From Pelargonium cotyledonis (taxonomy: Eukaryota > Streptophyta > Magnoliopsida > Geraniales > Geraniaceae): DNA of 64,000 nucleotides. Numbering within the stretch: position 1 is the stretch's first letter; each line of letters starts with the position of its first letter. This document shows positions 1 to 13,839 of the stretch, in pieces. The translations under genes were made by a program, and so were the position numbers. The notes below the pieces were generated by a model. The model did not search any database and had not been told where the DNA came from. It saw only the letters and a program-made list of their open reading frames with translations. The stretch covers positions 1-64,000 of the forward strand of contig JAYMTA010000030.1 in NCBI GenBank assembly GCA_036897625.1. The letters are read 5' to 3'.

Positions 1-50
1 AAAAAGTTAGCTGCAACCATCTCCCCGCCGCTCTCTCCTCCGGCTCCCAT
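1..50 (-). CDS. Possible 5' end of a gene running off the left edge
   Basis: Reading the minus strand from position 50 gives an ATG followed by an open frame to the window edge, starting MGAGGESGGEMVAANF. The first 60 bases are GC-rich and Gly/Glu-coding, unlike the AT-rich DNA to their right, which would then be the promoter. Only about 16 codons are visible, so the protein cannot be recognised. It could equally be untranslated or chance open sequence. Confidence 0.25.
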   Translation of the reverse strand, partial: MGAGGESGGEMVAANF

Positions 51-666
51 GTCTCCACCGCCGGTGTTATGGATGAATTCAGTCATATACATACATATTG
101 ACTACTAATAACTTGTCCGATAACTTATAAACATGTTTTTCATCTATTTTCTTACTACTACTAAAACAAATTGAGTGTTACCAATATTCCTTTTTAAAAT
201 TTTGTACACCATAAAAGAATGACGTGAATTATCATCACAATGAATTAAATATATATGCAACCTTTTAATCTTCATTTAAATTTTAAATTTCAAATTTTAT
301 TTATATGTCGTTGAAAAATATAACTTTGTTGATTTTTTTAGTCTCCTTTGTGGAATTTTTTCAGAAATGTTGTGGCGGAAAAGGAGTGGAAGTGATGTGT
401 TGTGGGTTAAAATGGGAGCTCCCGAGAATTACGGCCGATAATGGGAGAAGGACAACGAAAACGGAGCCGATTGTACAAATTTGTCTGCTTCATGTTCAAT
501 TGGGTGTGGGTGGGTGTCGTTTCAAGTTTCAATTAAACCCAAAAATTAATTAAATGTCCTCTCTCCCACTACCATTATTTTTCTTTTTCTGTTTTTTACC
601 TTTACAAAAATATTTTTTAGAAAAATCACTTGAAAAGGACTTCACAAATACAAGAGACTCGACAAG

Positions 667-1112
667 TTATATAGGAAAAAATTACAGTCGCCCTCACATT
701 TGACGTTTAGTTTCCTTCAACTTTTAAAGTTAACACTCAATCCTTCAGTATTTGATAAATTACTGTTTCGTTAATTAAATTTAACTGAAATATGTAATCT
801 ATCATCACATGCATGTCATATGTCTATTTTTTTTTATATGCCAATTTTATGGAGAGATAGAGTAATACAAATGAGTGATAGATAAAAATGAAGGAGGAAG
901 CTAGAGTTTGTTTGTTTTTTGTTTTATTTTTTAATTTTTTATTCAACTTAAGGACTTGTTTGGTTTCAAAATCTCAAAACTATAAGGGTATAATAGTCAT
1001 TGTAGACAAAACTAACGGTGTTATGGCGAAACACTACTTTGTTAAGTACTTAGGAACTGAGTGTCAAGCTTAAAAGTTTTAGAGAGCTAGGTGTCAAAGA
1101 TAACAAGTACAT
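667..1112. mobile_element. Foldback MITE-like element with diverged long inverted arms
   Basis: The left arm (about 675-775) and the right arm (about 1010-1110) are imperfect reverse complements; for example the left block AACTTTTAAAGTTAACACTC matches the right block read backwards as AACTTTTAAGCTTGACACTC. The centre is AT-rich and carries no plausible coding region. The structure fits a non-autonomous DNA transposon. No target-site duplication was defined with certainty. The short open frame at 888-1073 lies inside the element and is probably not a gene. Confidence 0.5.
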
Positions 1113-4018
1113 ATGAGTTGAATGTAATTTTCTCTTTATATAATGTAAAATTGTAAAATTAAATCAAATGCCTTTATTTGAGTAGTTCACTCAATGGAGT
1201 TGGGTTGGGTGGTGGGTGGAGTTTGCAAATTACGGGTTAGTACGATCTTGCAATTGTTTTGGATTTCATGTTCTAGCCATAAAATATATTGAATCCCTCA
1301 AATTTAATCAACTCAAAATTTTTACATAATGAATCAAATCCAACCTGGAATTCGGTTGGGTTAGATTCGGGTATAACCACGGATTCAAATCCAAATTATA
1401 AGTTCCAGCGGTGGAGTCTCTCATAACATTATTTTGGAGAGATTGAAGCATAAGCAATTCGTAAAACTTCAAGTATGTTGTAAGATAAAAAAATAAAAAA
1501 ATAAATTCGGCCAGGACTGTGACATGTAATATGAATGAATCCAAATTTCTTCTTGATACGATTCAGATCAATTTTATCAAACCGAGTTGAGACTCGAAAT
1601 TGTCACCTCTAGTTTCAGGCCTAATTTCCAGGAGCATCCTCACGTCCCCGACAATACATAAGTTGTTCAAGCGTATGCGTCTTCAATTCGTCACAAATCC
1701 AAAACACGACAACGCGAACCAATGTTAATTACGAATTCTTTATCCTCAACTTCAAAATTTAACTTGTGTAGCATATAGAACATGAAGGTGGATCAACAGT
1801 GTAATAAGCATTGTATAGAATCGAAAGTGTATAGAGTGTGGGGGGTTTATGCGGCCTCCGCACGGTATGTGTCCGTTGTTATTGTACTGCGAATAAAAAA
1901 ACGTGCATTGAATCCGTAGCACCGACACTTCTCTCAACTCTCAACCATTTTTTATATTTTATGCTTTCTCTAACAATCATTAAAAAAAAAATAGCATTGT
2001 ACTCGTCGACAACATTACTACCAAAACTAGGACTCCATGGACTTTTTTCTATGAACCATCCAGCTCCTATACATAATTTTATGTGTGTACCTATATACCC
2101 ACTTTATTTTTGGACCCTCCTCTTTGGCTTGTTTTTGTTTTTAGAGACTTAAATGCTTGTTTGGTAACGCTAGTATATTATTAAAAGAGATGCTATGCCA
2201 CAAAATTTGAAAGAAAATTATATTAGATTGTTCGGTGAAATGCATGACATTACGACTTAAAAGAGATGTGTTATAGCATAGCTTCTTTAAGAAGTTGATC
2301 CATCAGGAGATCAATGTCTTTTGTGGAATATCCGGCTTGACATGAATATACCGTCACAAAGATTTTTTAAAAAAATATTTTCTTACTGTTTCAATAATCT
2401 CCTTAAATAATTATACCAAATAAGATCTTACTTATTCATTCATTTTAATGGGTGATTGGTCGTAAATAATTGTATTTCTACCTCTTTTTCTATTTTCTTG
2501 GATAAGCCAAATAAAAATAATCGGACAGACAATATAATAATGATATACATTGCTTCAAACGTTGATATGTCAACGTCAAGATTTTGCATCTCTTACTTAC
2601 ATTGGTTAGTTGTGCAATACTTATTCTATTTAATCAACAAGCGTACTAACAGTGACTCGAATCTAAGACCTCAAAAGAAGTAAGTGTTTTAAGCAACTTA
2701 TTTCGATGATGGTTGGTAGCTGCATAATAATATTTATGTTCAATCTCTGAAGTCGAAACTTCTACAAAAGTAACACACTCAAATATTAACTTGTAACAAG
2801 CAATATTACAAAGTAAATCACGAAAGAACAAATGGAGAATGAAATTATGTAATTAAAGTTGACATTTTAAATTTGAACTCATAGATATTCGAAATTCTAT
2901 ATGAGTTAAAACTTATCGATCAAATTCAATTAATTTATATCAGAAAAAATACGGAGCATATCGGAATGGATTGGATAAATTCATACATTTTACATTAAAA
3001 TTCAAAATTTCGTATAATATATTTCAACTATTAGCAAATCGAATTTAAAATTGTATTTTATTAATCTAAATTCCAAAAAAATTAAATTCAAAATCAGAAC
3101 TCAGAAGCTCATTACATGCACTAATCTATGGACATTGCGAAACACGTAAAATAAAAGTTGTTGGAGTCATGTTTACATTAACAAGATCATAACATATTAT
3201 AAAGTAAATTATTATATCAAATCTAGAGAGATCATTTACATGTATTTACTTAGTTGGTCGGTATATATATATATATCGAAATTCGAATCATATATCGTCA
3301 ATATTATAATGTCGTATTAAACAAAATTAAGTGGTACTACGAAACCGACACAAATATAATATATATAAAAGGTACAATTACTAGAAACATGTGCTCACTA
3401 GCTACACAAAATTAGTCCATGCATGTTAAGCTAAATCAATTCATTCAAATTACAAGTTGACTCACGATACTGTATTTGTGGAATTGTGGGTGTGAGCCGA
3501 CATGGGAATTTGTTAATTATATGCACTAATTAATATTTAATTAATCACCTTAATTAATAATAATCAATTAAAAATAATTGGAATTTCTTACAAGTAAGAA
3601 CAAGTGTACGTGTGGCAGAATGTGCATGCACTTGTATTTTTTTTTTTTTAATGTTCCTTTATGTGTATGAGTACACAGTTACTTTGTAGTAAAGTTTACA
3701 ATATTAGAGCAAAATTAAAGAAATTAACCAATAGTATTCACTCCCATTGGATGTAAATATCACAAATTAATTTATATGCATAGTATTGAATTCAAAACTC
3801 ATTACACAATATATGTTACATTATCTAGGAATGCAAATTATATACGTATTAGCTATTTTAAAAATACTTCTATATATTTTGAAGAGAACATATAATAATG
3901 GTCGACCCACGTTTTTTTGGAACGATGTCAACTATATTAATGTATATTTGTGGAAACTTATTTATAGATAGAGTAATATGGGCATTAGTTGACTGATATA
4001 ACTTTATATCAGTTGTAC
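1113..4018. other. AT-rich intergenic DNA without a recognisable gene
   Basis: Six-frame translations give only short unconserved-looking peptides. The stretch has many AT-rich low-complexity runs, including TA repeats near 3258-3272 and a T run near 3638. I see no RNA gene, exon chain or transposon protein here. Confidence 0.6.
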
Positions 4019-4153
4019 TAATAAGTTGATGATACTTCATTTAAAATTATGAATCCGGACGGATCGCTCCGTTCACACAAATTCACTTAAGTGGATATAA
4101 GTAATTTTAAATAAAGTATCATCGCTTCATTGATTCACGTAATCAACTTATTA
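4019..4153. repeat. Short hairpin inverted repeat, MITE-like
   Basis: The block at 4019-4052 (TAATAAGTTGATGATACTTC...) is matched in reverse complement by 4101-4153 (...GAAGCGATGATACTTTATTT read on the minus strand). Pairing would make a hairpin with a stem of about 30 bp and a loop of about 50 bp. It may be a small MITE, or a hairpin precursor if transcribed. No promoter or gene is evident beside it. Confidence 0.45.
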
Positions 4154-5844
4154 TCTTAGCTAGCATGTGTATGTTAGGGCAATGAGAATCATGCACTAGC
4201 AAGTAGCATCAAAATCATGACTTTAAAGATTATCCTACAAAATATTCATCTACCTACCATGTACCTATGACACAAAGATAAGTTGTGCATGCACATATAG
4301 TGAGGGAGTCAAAAATTGCCCAACGCTTGTTCAAAATGTATTTTGAGTAGATACATTCAAATCATGTGTGATAGAGACCAAAAAAACATGTTGTAGCACA
4401 ATATTTGTTAGCCTAACGAATTAAAAACAGATTAATATAATTTGAGTTTACAAAGACATGTCGAGTAAAACAGTTTATGCACTTTGGATTTTCTTTAAAA
4501 TCTCAGATTCGAGCCTTCCTGCTAACAGTTTAGAATGAGATTTATGGAGTTAAAGGAAAAACTAACAACTAACAAGGGTGACCCCCCAGCTCCCCCCCCC
4601 CCAACTAGGGATGAGAAATACTGACTTTTATAGACCTGTTGTCTCGTTGCTTATAAAAAGATGTAATTTGAATTTATTAAAAAAATCAAATTAATTGAGA
4701 TATATATATATAGCTAGGTCCAAGTTCCATCATTTTGTTGTCAAAATCACACATATATATTGCAAATTTGGAATTATTATTTAAAGAACCATGATATGCT
4801 CATATAATATGCTTTATTTTTAAGATGGGAAAACCAATAGTAAATGGTAAATTATGTCACTCACCTTATTATTATATTTTATTTCTTTATGAACCCCACA
4901 TTAGTGATATTGGTGCTCAATCTTTATGACTTTTTTCCTTAATTTTATGACATAAAAAACATACAATGCCATTGAAAGTGAGATCTCTCCAACAAAAAAA
5001 ACTTTGATGATATATAGTAATATTAAAAAAAAGGTAGAGCCATTGAAAGCAAAGGCATGATGAGAAAAAGAGTTGCCTTTCCTTTTCCTATTCCTATTCC
5101 TTTTCCTTCTCTTATTCTTTGACATGATCATTAAGCCCCAAATTGTTTCATAATTGCTATCAACAATTTACACACCCAAATTACATGATCATGAACCCCA
5201 CAAATTTGAAAATTATTCAAATCATACTTCCCTTTTTTATGATTCAGTTAGTGTAAGATGAGCAAATGGTTCCAAAAGAACTAAATTAAGATCAATGAGA
5301 TGGCTTAATTTACCCACTATGTATAGTTCCTTGGAATTAGTAATAGCACTTTTTTATTAAGTCATGGACCAATAATATGTTTGTTTGCAACCTCTACTTG
5401 AAACTTAAAGTATTGGAAGGAACTAGAAATGAGTGGTTAAAAATAAGTGATTCAAAAATTGTTTGACAAAAATAATAATTGAAAAGAGTGCAAATTGTCT
5501 ATGAGCAGATGATCTTATAGTCTTGACACACGTCTCTTTGTGATAAGTTGTGAGTTTGGATCTCATTTAATCGGATGAGGCGAGATTTTTGGATTAAAAT
5601 TGGAGAACTGATATTGTTATGTAGATCAATTTGTAAAAGGTACAAATGTATGAAATGACGAAATAAATATACATATTATTGATACTCATTTCTAGGGCTA
5701 ATTAATTAACGACAAATAAGTGAAAGTTGAATCAACATCAGGTTAGCCGTAGTAATTCTCACCATAAAAACCAATAATATTTCAATTGTTTAGATCGAGT
5801 TAAGCTGAAATCAAGTCAATCTAAGCTCTCTCTCTCTCCTACTT
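4154..5844. other. AT-rich intergenic DNA
   Basis: No convincing coding exons or RNA genes were found. It contains an unusually pure C run at about 4583-4604 and a CT-rich run just before 5845. Otherwise unremarkable. Confidence 0.6.
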
Positions 5845-5966
5845 TTAGTAGTTCTTCGGAATTTTGAATTTCGAGAAGTATTCCTTAAAATCACATATTT
5901 TACCATTAGTAGTTCTTCGGAATTTTGAATTTCGAGAAGTATTCCTTAAAATCACATATTTTACCA
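5845..5966. repeat. Perfect 61-bp tandem duplication
   Basis: The unit TTAGTAGTTCTTCGGAATTT... occupies 5845-5905 and is repeated immediately at 5906-5966 with no differences that I can see. It directly follows a CT microsatellite. Perfect identity implies a recent duplication or a local assembly artefact. Confidence 0.85.
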
Positions 5967-8900
5967 AACTATCTTCTCTATAAGATATGTAGTGTTATCA
6001 AACAAGCTCTAAACCATGTTTAATCTACTTCAAATATTCAATATTCTTAAAAGATATGTAAACTTCAGAGTAGGTGGTATATTTAATTTCCTCCATAGAG
6101 ATATTAACCAAATACTTTGAGATTTGTCTTTATTAGTAGTGTTTGTTTCCTGAGAATCTTGATTCTGAGAAAACAATGAACCTTGATTTTGAGGGACCCA
6201 TCACTTGTATTAATACTAATTTGATTCCCAAATTGGCCTTCACTTTTTTGGGGAAGATCTGCACCTTTATAGAAGGAAAAATAATAAATGAAAAACACAG
6301 CTTTAGGTGAGATGGGAGTAGAGAATAAAATTGGTGTGTTTAGTTTTAGTAAAGGTCCCATTTAATGCTATTTGGGGTATCTCTAAACCTCTCTCAAGCC
6401 CTCCTAAGCTTAAAAGGCCAAATTATAGAATCTTATTAAGATTATGGGATTTATGAATGCATATTGTACCTTCTTTTGGAGGACTTGGCTTTATTTTCAG
6501 GATATATGTCTCTGCAAAGGGACAATGAATTAAAAGGGAAAGATGGGCTGAAAAAAAGAGAAGAAAATATAAGGAACTCAAGATAGTGAGGCATGGCATA
6601 ATTGGCTTAACTTTTTTGCATGCATTTGCAATATAGAATATAACAGAGGTTTTGCTCTTTTTTATTTATAGGAAAACAAACACATGCTAAGATTTGAACA
6701 TTCCGAGGCACAATCATTTGTATGTATAACGTCATAGACGGGTGAAATAAAATTAAAAACTGTTAGAGAATTCAAATAAAATTTTAGTAAGAGAATTCGC
6801 TATACATGAGTGGTCATATAGTTGACCAGTATCAAAACAAAGTCTTAAAAGAACGTGAAGATATCGTTATTGAGCTTCTTTGAGTGATGATTGTATAGAT
6901 AAAACATGTGCGAGCTTGGTGACCCTTCAACTTATTTCAAAAGAGGCAAATTTTGTGGCTGACTTCATAACTTAAATTTGTTTATATAATTTGAATTGTA
7001 TATCTTTAGCGTGTGGATTGCTTGAAGTTGATGTCAACTGATAATTTAAATCATATAACTAACAAAGTTATCTCTCTTCAGACTCTGTATCTTTCAATTA
7101 ATTTGTTTATATATCATACCATAAACTACATTATGGATCCTCATATACTAAAGGTGAAGTAATAACAAAGTATAGTTCGTATGTTAATTACATTTCCTAC
7201 TACGTAGCAAATTTTAAGGACATAGTTGCTGCAGATAGAAGTCAAATGCAAAATTTGATTGCCTTGAAGCACAAACAATACATAGAAAACGAATCATGAA
7301 ACAAATCTTTGAATACATATAAAAATATACTACTATATGCACTACATATAGTGCAATGAATGCATGAGAAAGTGATCTCATCGTAACAGTATCCAAAGCA
7401 TAAAAATAATTATATTTTTGACCGTTGGATGAAGCACAATTATACTTATAATAATTACAAATAATGAAACATTTGATTTTAAATTTGCTGCTTCACATGG
7501 GAAAGAGAGCATTGCCATGAAGCTTACACGTTAATATATATATATATATATATTGAGTTGTGAATTATGATGGATGTACCAACCAACCAAAGCATATGTT
7601 GTTTGTCAATACATGCAAAAATGCATTTCTCATAGCCATAGGAGCTGTGTATGGTTCCTCTAGTGCAGGCATTTGTCTAATAAATATACTTTCTTTGTGT
7701 ATAAATGACTCTTGAAGCTTCGAAGCAACTATTATAAGAGAGAACCTTCCAGCAACTTCACTGACTTTGTATATGGAGTCGACTTTCCATGCAATTACAA
7801 GACAAAATACATATTCCATAAGGAACATAACCCTTCGATATAGAATCAAATGTCTACAAGATCACATATGTACTCGTAATTAAGATATGTCGTCAATTGT
7901 CATATAATTGATTTAACATTTTGATTGTTAGAGTGGAACACCATAATCGATTTTGTTACGTTTAACGCGTAGTTGTTTCAAACAAAACACACCATCTTAT
8001 AATAAAAAACAAACTTTCAAGAGAATACATGACTATAAAACTTGAATTAATCCTCAACCATGTAGGTTTTCGGCTCTTTTATTTTTTCCTTTCCTCAACT
8101 TTAATCAATAAATCAAACATTTTTGCTTCTCTTAGTTTCAGTTAGTTGGTCCTTTTCTAATGTAGTTAGAGCCTTTGGAAACACAGTTTGTTTGATAACG
8201 ATTGAGATTGATAAATTTGGACTCCTAAAACCCATTTATTGGAATTCTTTTAATCTAGAGCCAAATACAAAATTATAAGTCAAAAAGCCTAATTAAGGTA
8301 TAGACAAGTAGAGAATAAGTAGATTAGTAAGTAACTATGGGTCAAATTTTGATTATTTTGACAACATTAATGTCTCATAACAAATACTTGTCCTAAGATC
8401 ATGTTGTTTTTTTCACTAAAGCTAGTCCCCAGTAATTCACAACTTCATTGTTGTCCTATGAACAAGCCTGCAGTTTCATTAACAACCTCTGCGAAACAAC
8501 CAAACTAGAGTGTGCAACAATGATTGATCCAAATTCAATATAAGTTGACCTCAAGTTTCTATATACATACCTTTACCATGTAAGATCAACCGTCTTAGTT
8601 GATTAGATTGGCATTGACCTATTGTCGATAAACTCAAATGGAAATTATTCGATCTCATTTTTATGTCAATACCCGTATAATCTAAAAAGTTTACCAAATA
8701 TCTGATAATTTTATCAAACTTCTTTCGAACCTCCTTCCAAACGTACTATTACTTGCATACCTTTTGTTCTCTACATATATTTTACCTTGCCCTCAAGTTG
8801 TCGGTTGACCATTCTAGGCTCAACTAACTTGGCAGTCGGGACCTACCACATCAACAAACAAATCCAAATCTTGTTGCTTCATGGTTTATTTCAAAATTGG

Positions 8901-9500
8901 GTTTCAATTCAATGGATATGGCAACCTGACACATCCAGAAATACAACCCTAAAATACAAAATACAAGGCTTACATGTGCCCTGTTTGTTCTGTATTCATG
9001 GCAATCATTGCACATGTACCAGAGCTCCATTCCAAGGCCGTTTTGGTAAATCTACTTTGAGAGCTCAAATTGAATGTCTAAACCTGAAAGGAAAACCAAC
9101 TCAAGCCCCTATAATGGAAAAACAATATGCAACATTCTGCATTCTCAGAGACTTAACCGGCAAACAACATTCCCTACGGCTAAAATTCATTCCTCCATCT
9201 GCATCATACAAAGAATAATATTTCGCCACAATTATTTGGGGATTCATGCCAAATTACATATTAGCTAACCCTTACAGCCCCTCCCTTTAGACAATTACGC
9301 AATGTTAGGACAAAATGGGGAAAAAGGTGACCAATATACACTTCCCCCCCTCTCCAACAAACCTATTTTTCCTAACAACTCGATACCTGAAAACTCTAGT
9401 TCAGACAGGATACATCGAACTAAACTCTGAACTAAAAAGAAGATACAATAATTTGTAACTCCTGTCCAATGGTTCATAAAACTAAGGAAAAAATCAGTCC
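5967..9500. other. Intergenic DNA, no gene recognised
   Basis: Contains a TA microsatellite at about 7532-7553 and no exon chain that I can support. The 143-codon open frame on the plus strand at 8787-9218 is the longest here but matches no family I know, and it lies in less AT-rich DNA that could be an old transposon remnant or distal untranslated sequence. Confidence 0.5.
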
Positions 9501-9529
9501 AATTATATCATACCCGTGCTATGTTACAA

Positions 9530-9613
9530 AGTTCATTTTCAGCAATTTTTTACTTTGCCTCCAAATCTTCTTAAATGGGCGCCATCTTCAATATGTTTAA
9601 TTAGTTCAGAGGC
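9530..9613 (-). other. Orphan candidate terminal exon
   Basis: On the minus strand a strong pyrimidine tract followed by CAG precedes an open stretch that reads VASELIKHIEDGAHLRRF and then GGKVKNC and stop. The composition looks coding. No upstream partner exon was found between it and the MED19 stop codon at 10125. It could be an alternative 3' exon of MED19 transcripts, the last exon of a lost gene, or chance. Confidence 0.25.
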
Positions 9614-10124
9614 CACTCTGCGATAGAAAGAAAAGCTTAATCAATAATTATGATAATCAAGTAAATAAAAAAATGCTGTCTTCCACAAATCCTGAATTAA
9701 ATTCCACTAATGGATTTGGTATCACCATGAAATATTTGTCTTCAACATGAGAAAATGTCCATAAATGCACTAAAAATATATAAATAATGGAGTTGTCGAA
9801 TGAGCAAAAATTATCTAATAGGGAAATGCTACTGGGTACTGAAAGTGAGTGGGTTTCCATGTCTGAGGTTTGTTTGAATAGAAGAGTACGGTTGAGTTGA
9901 AGAGGCCCCTCAATAACCGCAAATTGTGTTTTCCTACATTAAATTCACAATGCAACTTTGCCAATGCATGCACAAACTATGAAGGCAAGTGAAATGAAGA
10001 ATATTTATCATATTACAATGGAAGATATAGATAGATACCTCAAACAACTTTCCAGAGAAGTGCAAGAAACCTCTAAACTCTCACCACAATCAACTGAATA
10101 TAAAACAGCTATGTGGTGTGCATT

Positions 10125-12217
10125 TCAGCCTGCTACCTTAATCGCACCCATTTCATCAATTTTTGAGCTCTTATGCTGAAACAAATTTGTTATAAAACAT
10201 AGAACTTCATTATATGATAACAATTAGGAGCAGAAATTATGACTATATGCAATGCAATAAAGAAAGTGAGCACTAGAATTTGAGAAACAACAAAGTCAAC
10301 CAAAATTTTGATCCAAAACTTTTTTGACTCAATATTACCTTACTTTTCTTGTGTCTGTGTATGTCATTCATATCTTCATCTCCATCATGCTTCCTTTTCT
10401 GAAACCAACAAAATATACAAAAAAATTCATACATGGAAATCCATTAAAATACTTGATAAAACTTCATCAATCTGCAAAGAAAGACATTCTTAGGAAACAA
10501 CGATGAACACGTTATTCTGAATTTGGACCAAGAAGACTGAATAGTAACTAATCTCATGCTTTGTTTCGCACTGATTATGTTCAAGATCCCAAGTGATATA
10601 GTAGTCCTACGTGCAATTTTCCTACCTTATCATGGTGCTTCTTTGAGTGATCAGCACCTGACTCGTGATGCCCACTTTTTTCCTTTTTCTTCTCCTTCTC
10701 CTTCTCCTTGTCTCTGTCCTTGTCTTTACTTCTATCTTTATGACGGTGCTTGTGCTTCTTATGCTCCCTATCCTTATCCTTATCTCTGTCTCTGTGTTTC
10801 TTATGCTTCCTCTCTTTGTCCTTGGACTCACTTTTTGATTTACCTGGAATGGTAGGAATCCCCTTTTCTGCCTGAGAGAGTGAAGCAAAACTAATGAGAA
10901 TCTCAACTACTGTATCACACAGAAAAACTAACAAGGAAATATAGCAAAGAATTAATTGATTTTGAAATTAAATTTCAAATTAGTAGAATCCTCACAGCAG
11001 GCAAATCAACAGGAGATGTGTCCCTAAACTGGAAGGCCTCCCTGAGAGTATCTAAGTCAAAAGGTTGTATGCGTGCAGGGGTATCTCTTGATTGGGAAAC
11101 ATTCTGAATGAGTTGATCCAATTGCATCCCTTCACCTTTTCTGATTTCTGTGTCTCCCACCACATTATGAAGATAGTGTGTGTCTGAAATTGACAAAGGA
11201 AGGGACCTCTTGCAGAAAAACTCATGATAGGGCACCAACTTGTAATGACTTATAAGATCTACAGCACCAGTTAATTCCCTTGGTCCTGAAGGTTCGGATA
11301 GGATGGTTCCTCGTTAGCATGAATAAGTTGATATATACACTGAAAGATATGTGACACAGATCACAAATAATACACACCCAAAATTTAAGTTGAACAGCCA
11401 AGCACAACACGAACACATAAAGAAAAAAGATACCCATTACTAAAGTGAAAACACTTAATATCATTGAACCATCACACATTTTGCATAGACTTACAGGCAG
11501 AAATAGTTAGTTGTATATTTCTAATATTCTTGCCTTACAAGCCAAGTTTAAGAAAAAGCCAAGCTAACACTAGCAACTACATCAGGAATACAATCATCTG
11601 AACCGACAGAGTTCAAACAAGTATTATACAGTATTCCAAGCCAGAAAGCAGAAGAAATAGAAGCACTTCATCATGAAGAAAGATGGCAGCATGCAACCCA
11701 AACTATAGGGCTAGGCTTAAAAGGATCTTGTCGATAGACCGACTATTGGTTTCAAAAAAGCATGTTACCATGAAGCATCACATGAATCCATATTGAAGCC
11801 AATTGTACAGCATTATATGGGAAGACGCTTAATGGAATCCACAAAACAAGCTCAAATAACCAACCTCGATAACATAATTTCTCACACAATTACGCTTGTT
11901 TCAGTATACAAGCACACATATTAAATAGGTGATATGGGATATACAATCTTAAGTGTAACAGACAAGACATCTAATTCCATTGTCATCCCTTTGCCATTTA
12001 TTAAGGGCAATGTCTACTTTATTTATACAAGAGCATAGTTTTATTTTACAAACCATCTTGACATATGAATAGAAGTTACGAAGAGCTATTGTATTTACTT
12101 TACCAAAGACGATAAGCATGCAGTGTTTCCTATATAGTATATAAACATGTAGGAAATTATTTTAGAGAAAATGGTGAACATAGTACCTCTTCCAAACTTC
12201 TTTTCTTCGGGATCCAT
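10125..12217 (-). CDS. MED19A: Mediator complex subunit 19a
   Basis: Nuclear subunit of the Mediator head/middle module, which links transcription factors to RNA polymerase II. Five coding exons on the minus strand: 12187-12217, 10996-11285, 10626-10871, 10339-10398 and 10125-10175. They join in frame to 225 residues, about the usual plant length. The start MDPEEKKFGRG and the block GPRELTGAVDLISHYKL are characteristic of plant MED19. The middle part (HEFFCKRSLPLSISDTHYLH) is the conserved Mediator-binding region, and roughly residues 110-210 form a Lys/His/Asp-rich disordered tail ending in AIKVAG. Introns 2-4 are short; intron 1 is about 0.9 kb. A non-coding first exon probably lies near 14.6-14.8 kb, giving a 5' UTR intron of more than 2 kb. 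The gene is divergent from the RNase gene on its right. Confidence 0.95.
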
Positions 12218-13839
12218 CGATCAATGCTTCTTATCACAGCAGACCGTAATCAACTACAATTTGAAAGAAGAAAGTAAAATGATCAACAACCATCAATGAC
12301 CATTCAACTTCAATTCCTTTAAAAAAATGCAGAACAAGGAGACTACAGATGAAGATATAACTGCTACCATGATAATTTATGCACTAAAACATGTGAAAGC
12401 TCAAAACTACTGAATTTGATATTGGACATGAATTGAAACGTGTGGGGCTAGAATCTACTACTTTCTAGTAAGCCAACGTCTGGGAATAGTTCACAGATCA
12501 ATTGAAACAAACAAGTTGTGTCCAAAATGCTATTCAAGGCAATTTATAAGATGCAAATAGTTAAACATTCTTAAAGATACTCGTATGATAAGTTTCTTCA
12601 CAAACTACTTTTTATATTCAATTTAATAGCAAAATAACACAGAGGAAGAATAGTAACGGACATGTTACTTAAGGTAGAACTTGGCGATGAAAGGGAGTTT
12701 TAGGGTTCCAAATTGCAAATTTGAGTTCCACACTAAGGTCAACTACCTTTGTTTATTTCCAATTCTATAGTTTGAAGGGCTTCATATCAACTGTGGGATA
12801 GTAATCATTAACGGAAATGATAGCAACAGGTGTAACAACTTAGCTACGGATAATGATGTTTTAATTGAGTTTGGCTCCCTGGAGGTATATTGCTAGGTAT
12901 TGGGAACTTATGCTCATTAAAATGACGAAGGCACTGAATTTGGCCAGTTCAACACAGAATAACAATTGCAAAATTTTGAGAAATAAAAAGACAAGATCAA
13001 GCTTTCTCTTATCGCCTTATTGCTCAAAATGTTGACTAAAATGGCCGAGATGGTACAAGACAATAGTATGTCTGAAAATACTGTATAACTGAATCAGCTT
13101 AAATCATCATATTTAAATTATATGGATCAACAGTAGGCCAAAAGAGCAAGGCAAGCCCTTTCCCACAACAAAACCCTGTCCAAAAGGACAGAACTTTAAA
13201 CACCCATTCTTCAAGGCATAGATGTTAGACTAGGCCACTAGTGCTGTCATTTTAAATTACCTCACATCTTACAAAATATTAACCACTTGAAAACTTAATA
13301 ATACAAGACAACTACTAATTGCATGTGATCTACAATCAAAAGGCAGTGGGCATCAACATCCCAAATAATCCACCTACGGAACACTGATTTGTCATTTTGA
13401 CTGACGAATCGTGTCAGACACGGACACTCGAATCCTACTCCATAATTTTAAAAATAGTATTAAAAAATACAAGATGGTAGCAAGCAATAACTTAGTTTGG
13501 TTGTTAAATTTGAGCTTACGATGATAGTGATTTTTAACTATTAATGACTTAAAATGATTATAATGGAGCTTATAACAATTATATTGTCTTTAGTTAGTAA
13601 CAAAGGCAGATAGATTTTTAATTTGAATGTATTGTCATATTTAATTTTGATATGATTATCAACTACAAGTTCGTATACCTTAGTACATCTAATATATTAT
13701 TTAACTAGTAAAAATTACAAGTCCTGACAAATTGTGTCCTATATGTTTTAAATGATGAATTAGGTATCCAAATCACATCGTGACTCCTGTCTAGTGTCCG
13801 AATTGGTGCTTCACAGTAATATATTACCCTTCATGATGT

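Noticed and set aside
8787-9218. 143-codon open frame on the plus strand as a gene
   Set aside because: No recognisable motif, no flanking exons and ordinary base composition; length alone is not enough in this DNA.
10556-10855. Open frame antisense to MED19A
   Set aside because: It is the shadow of the Lys-rich MED19A exon 3, whose repetitive codons keep the opposite strand open.
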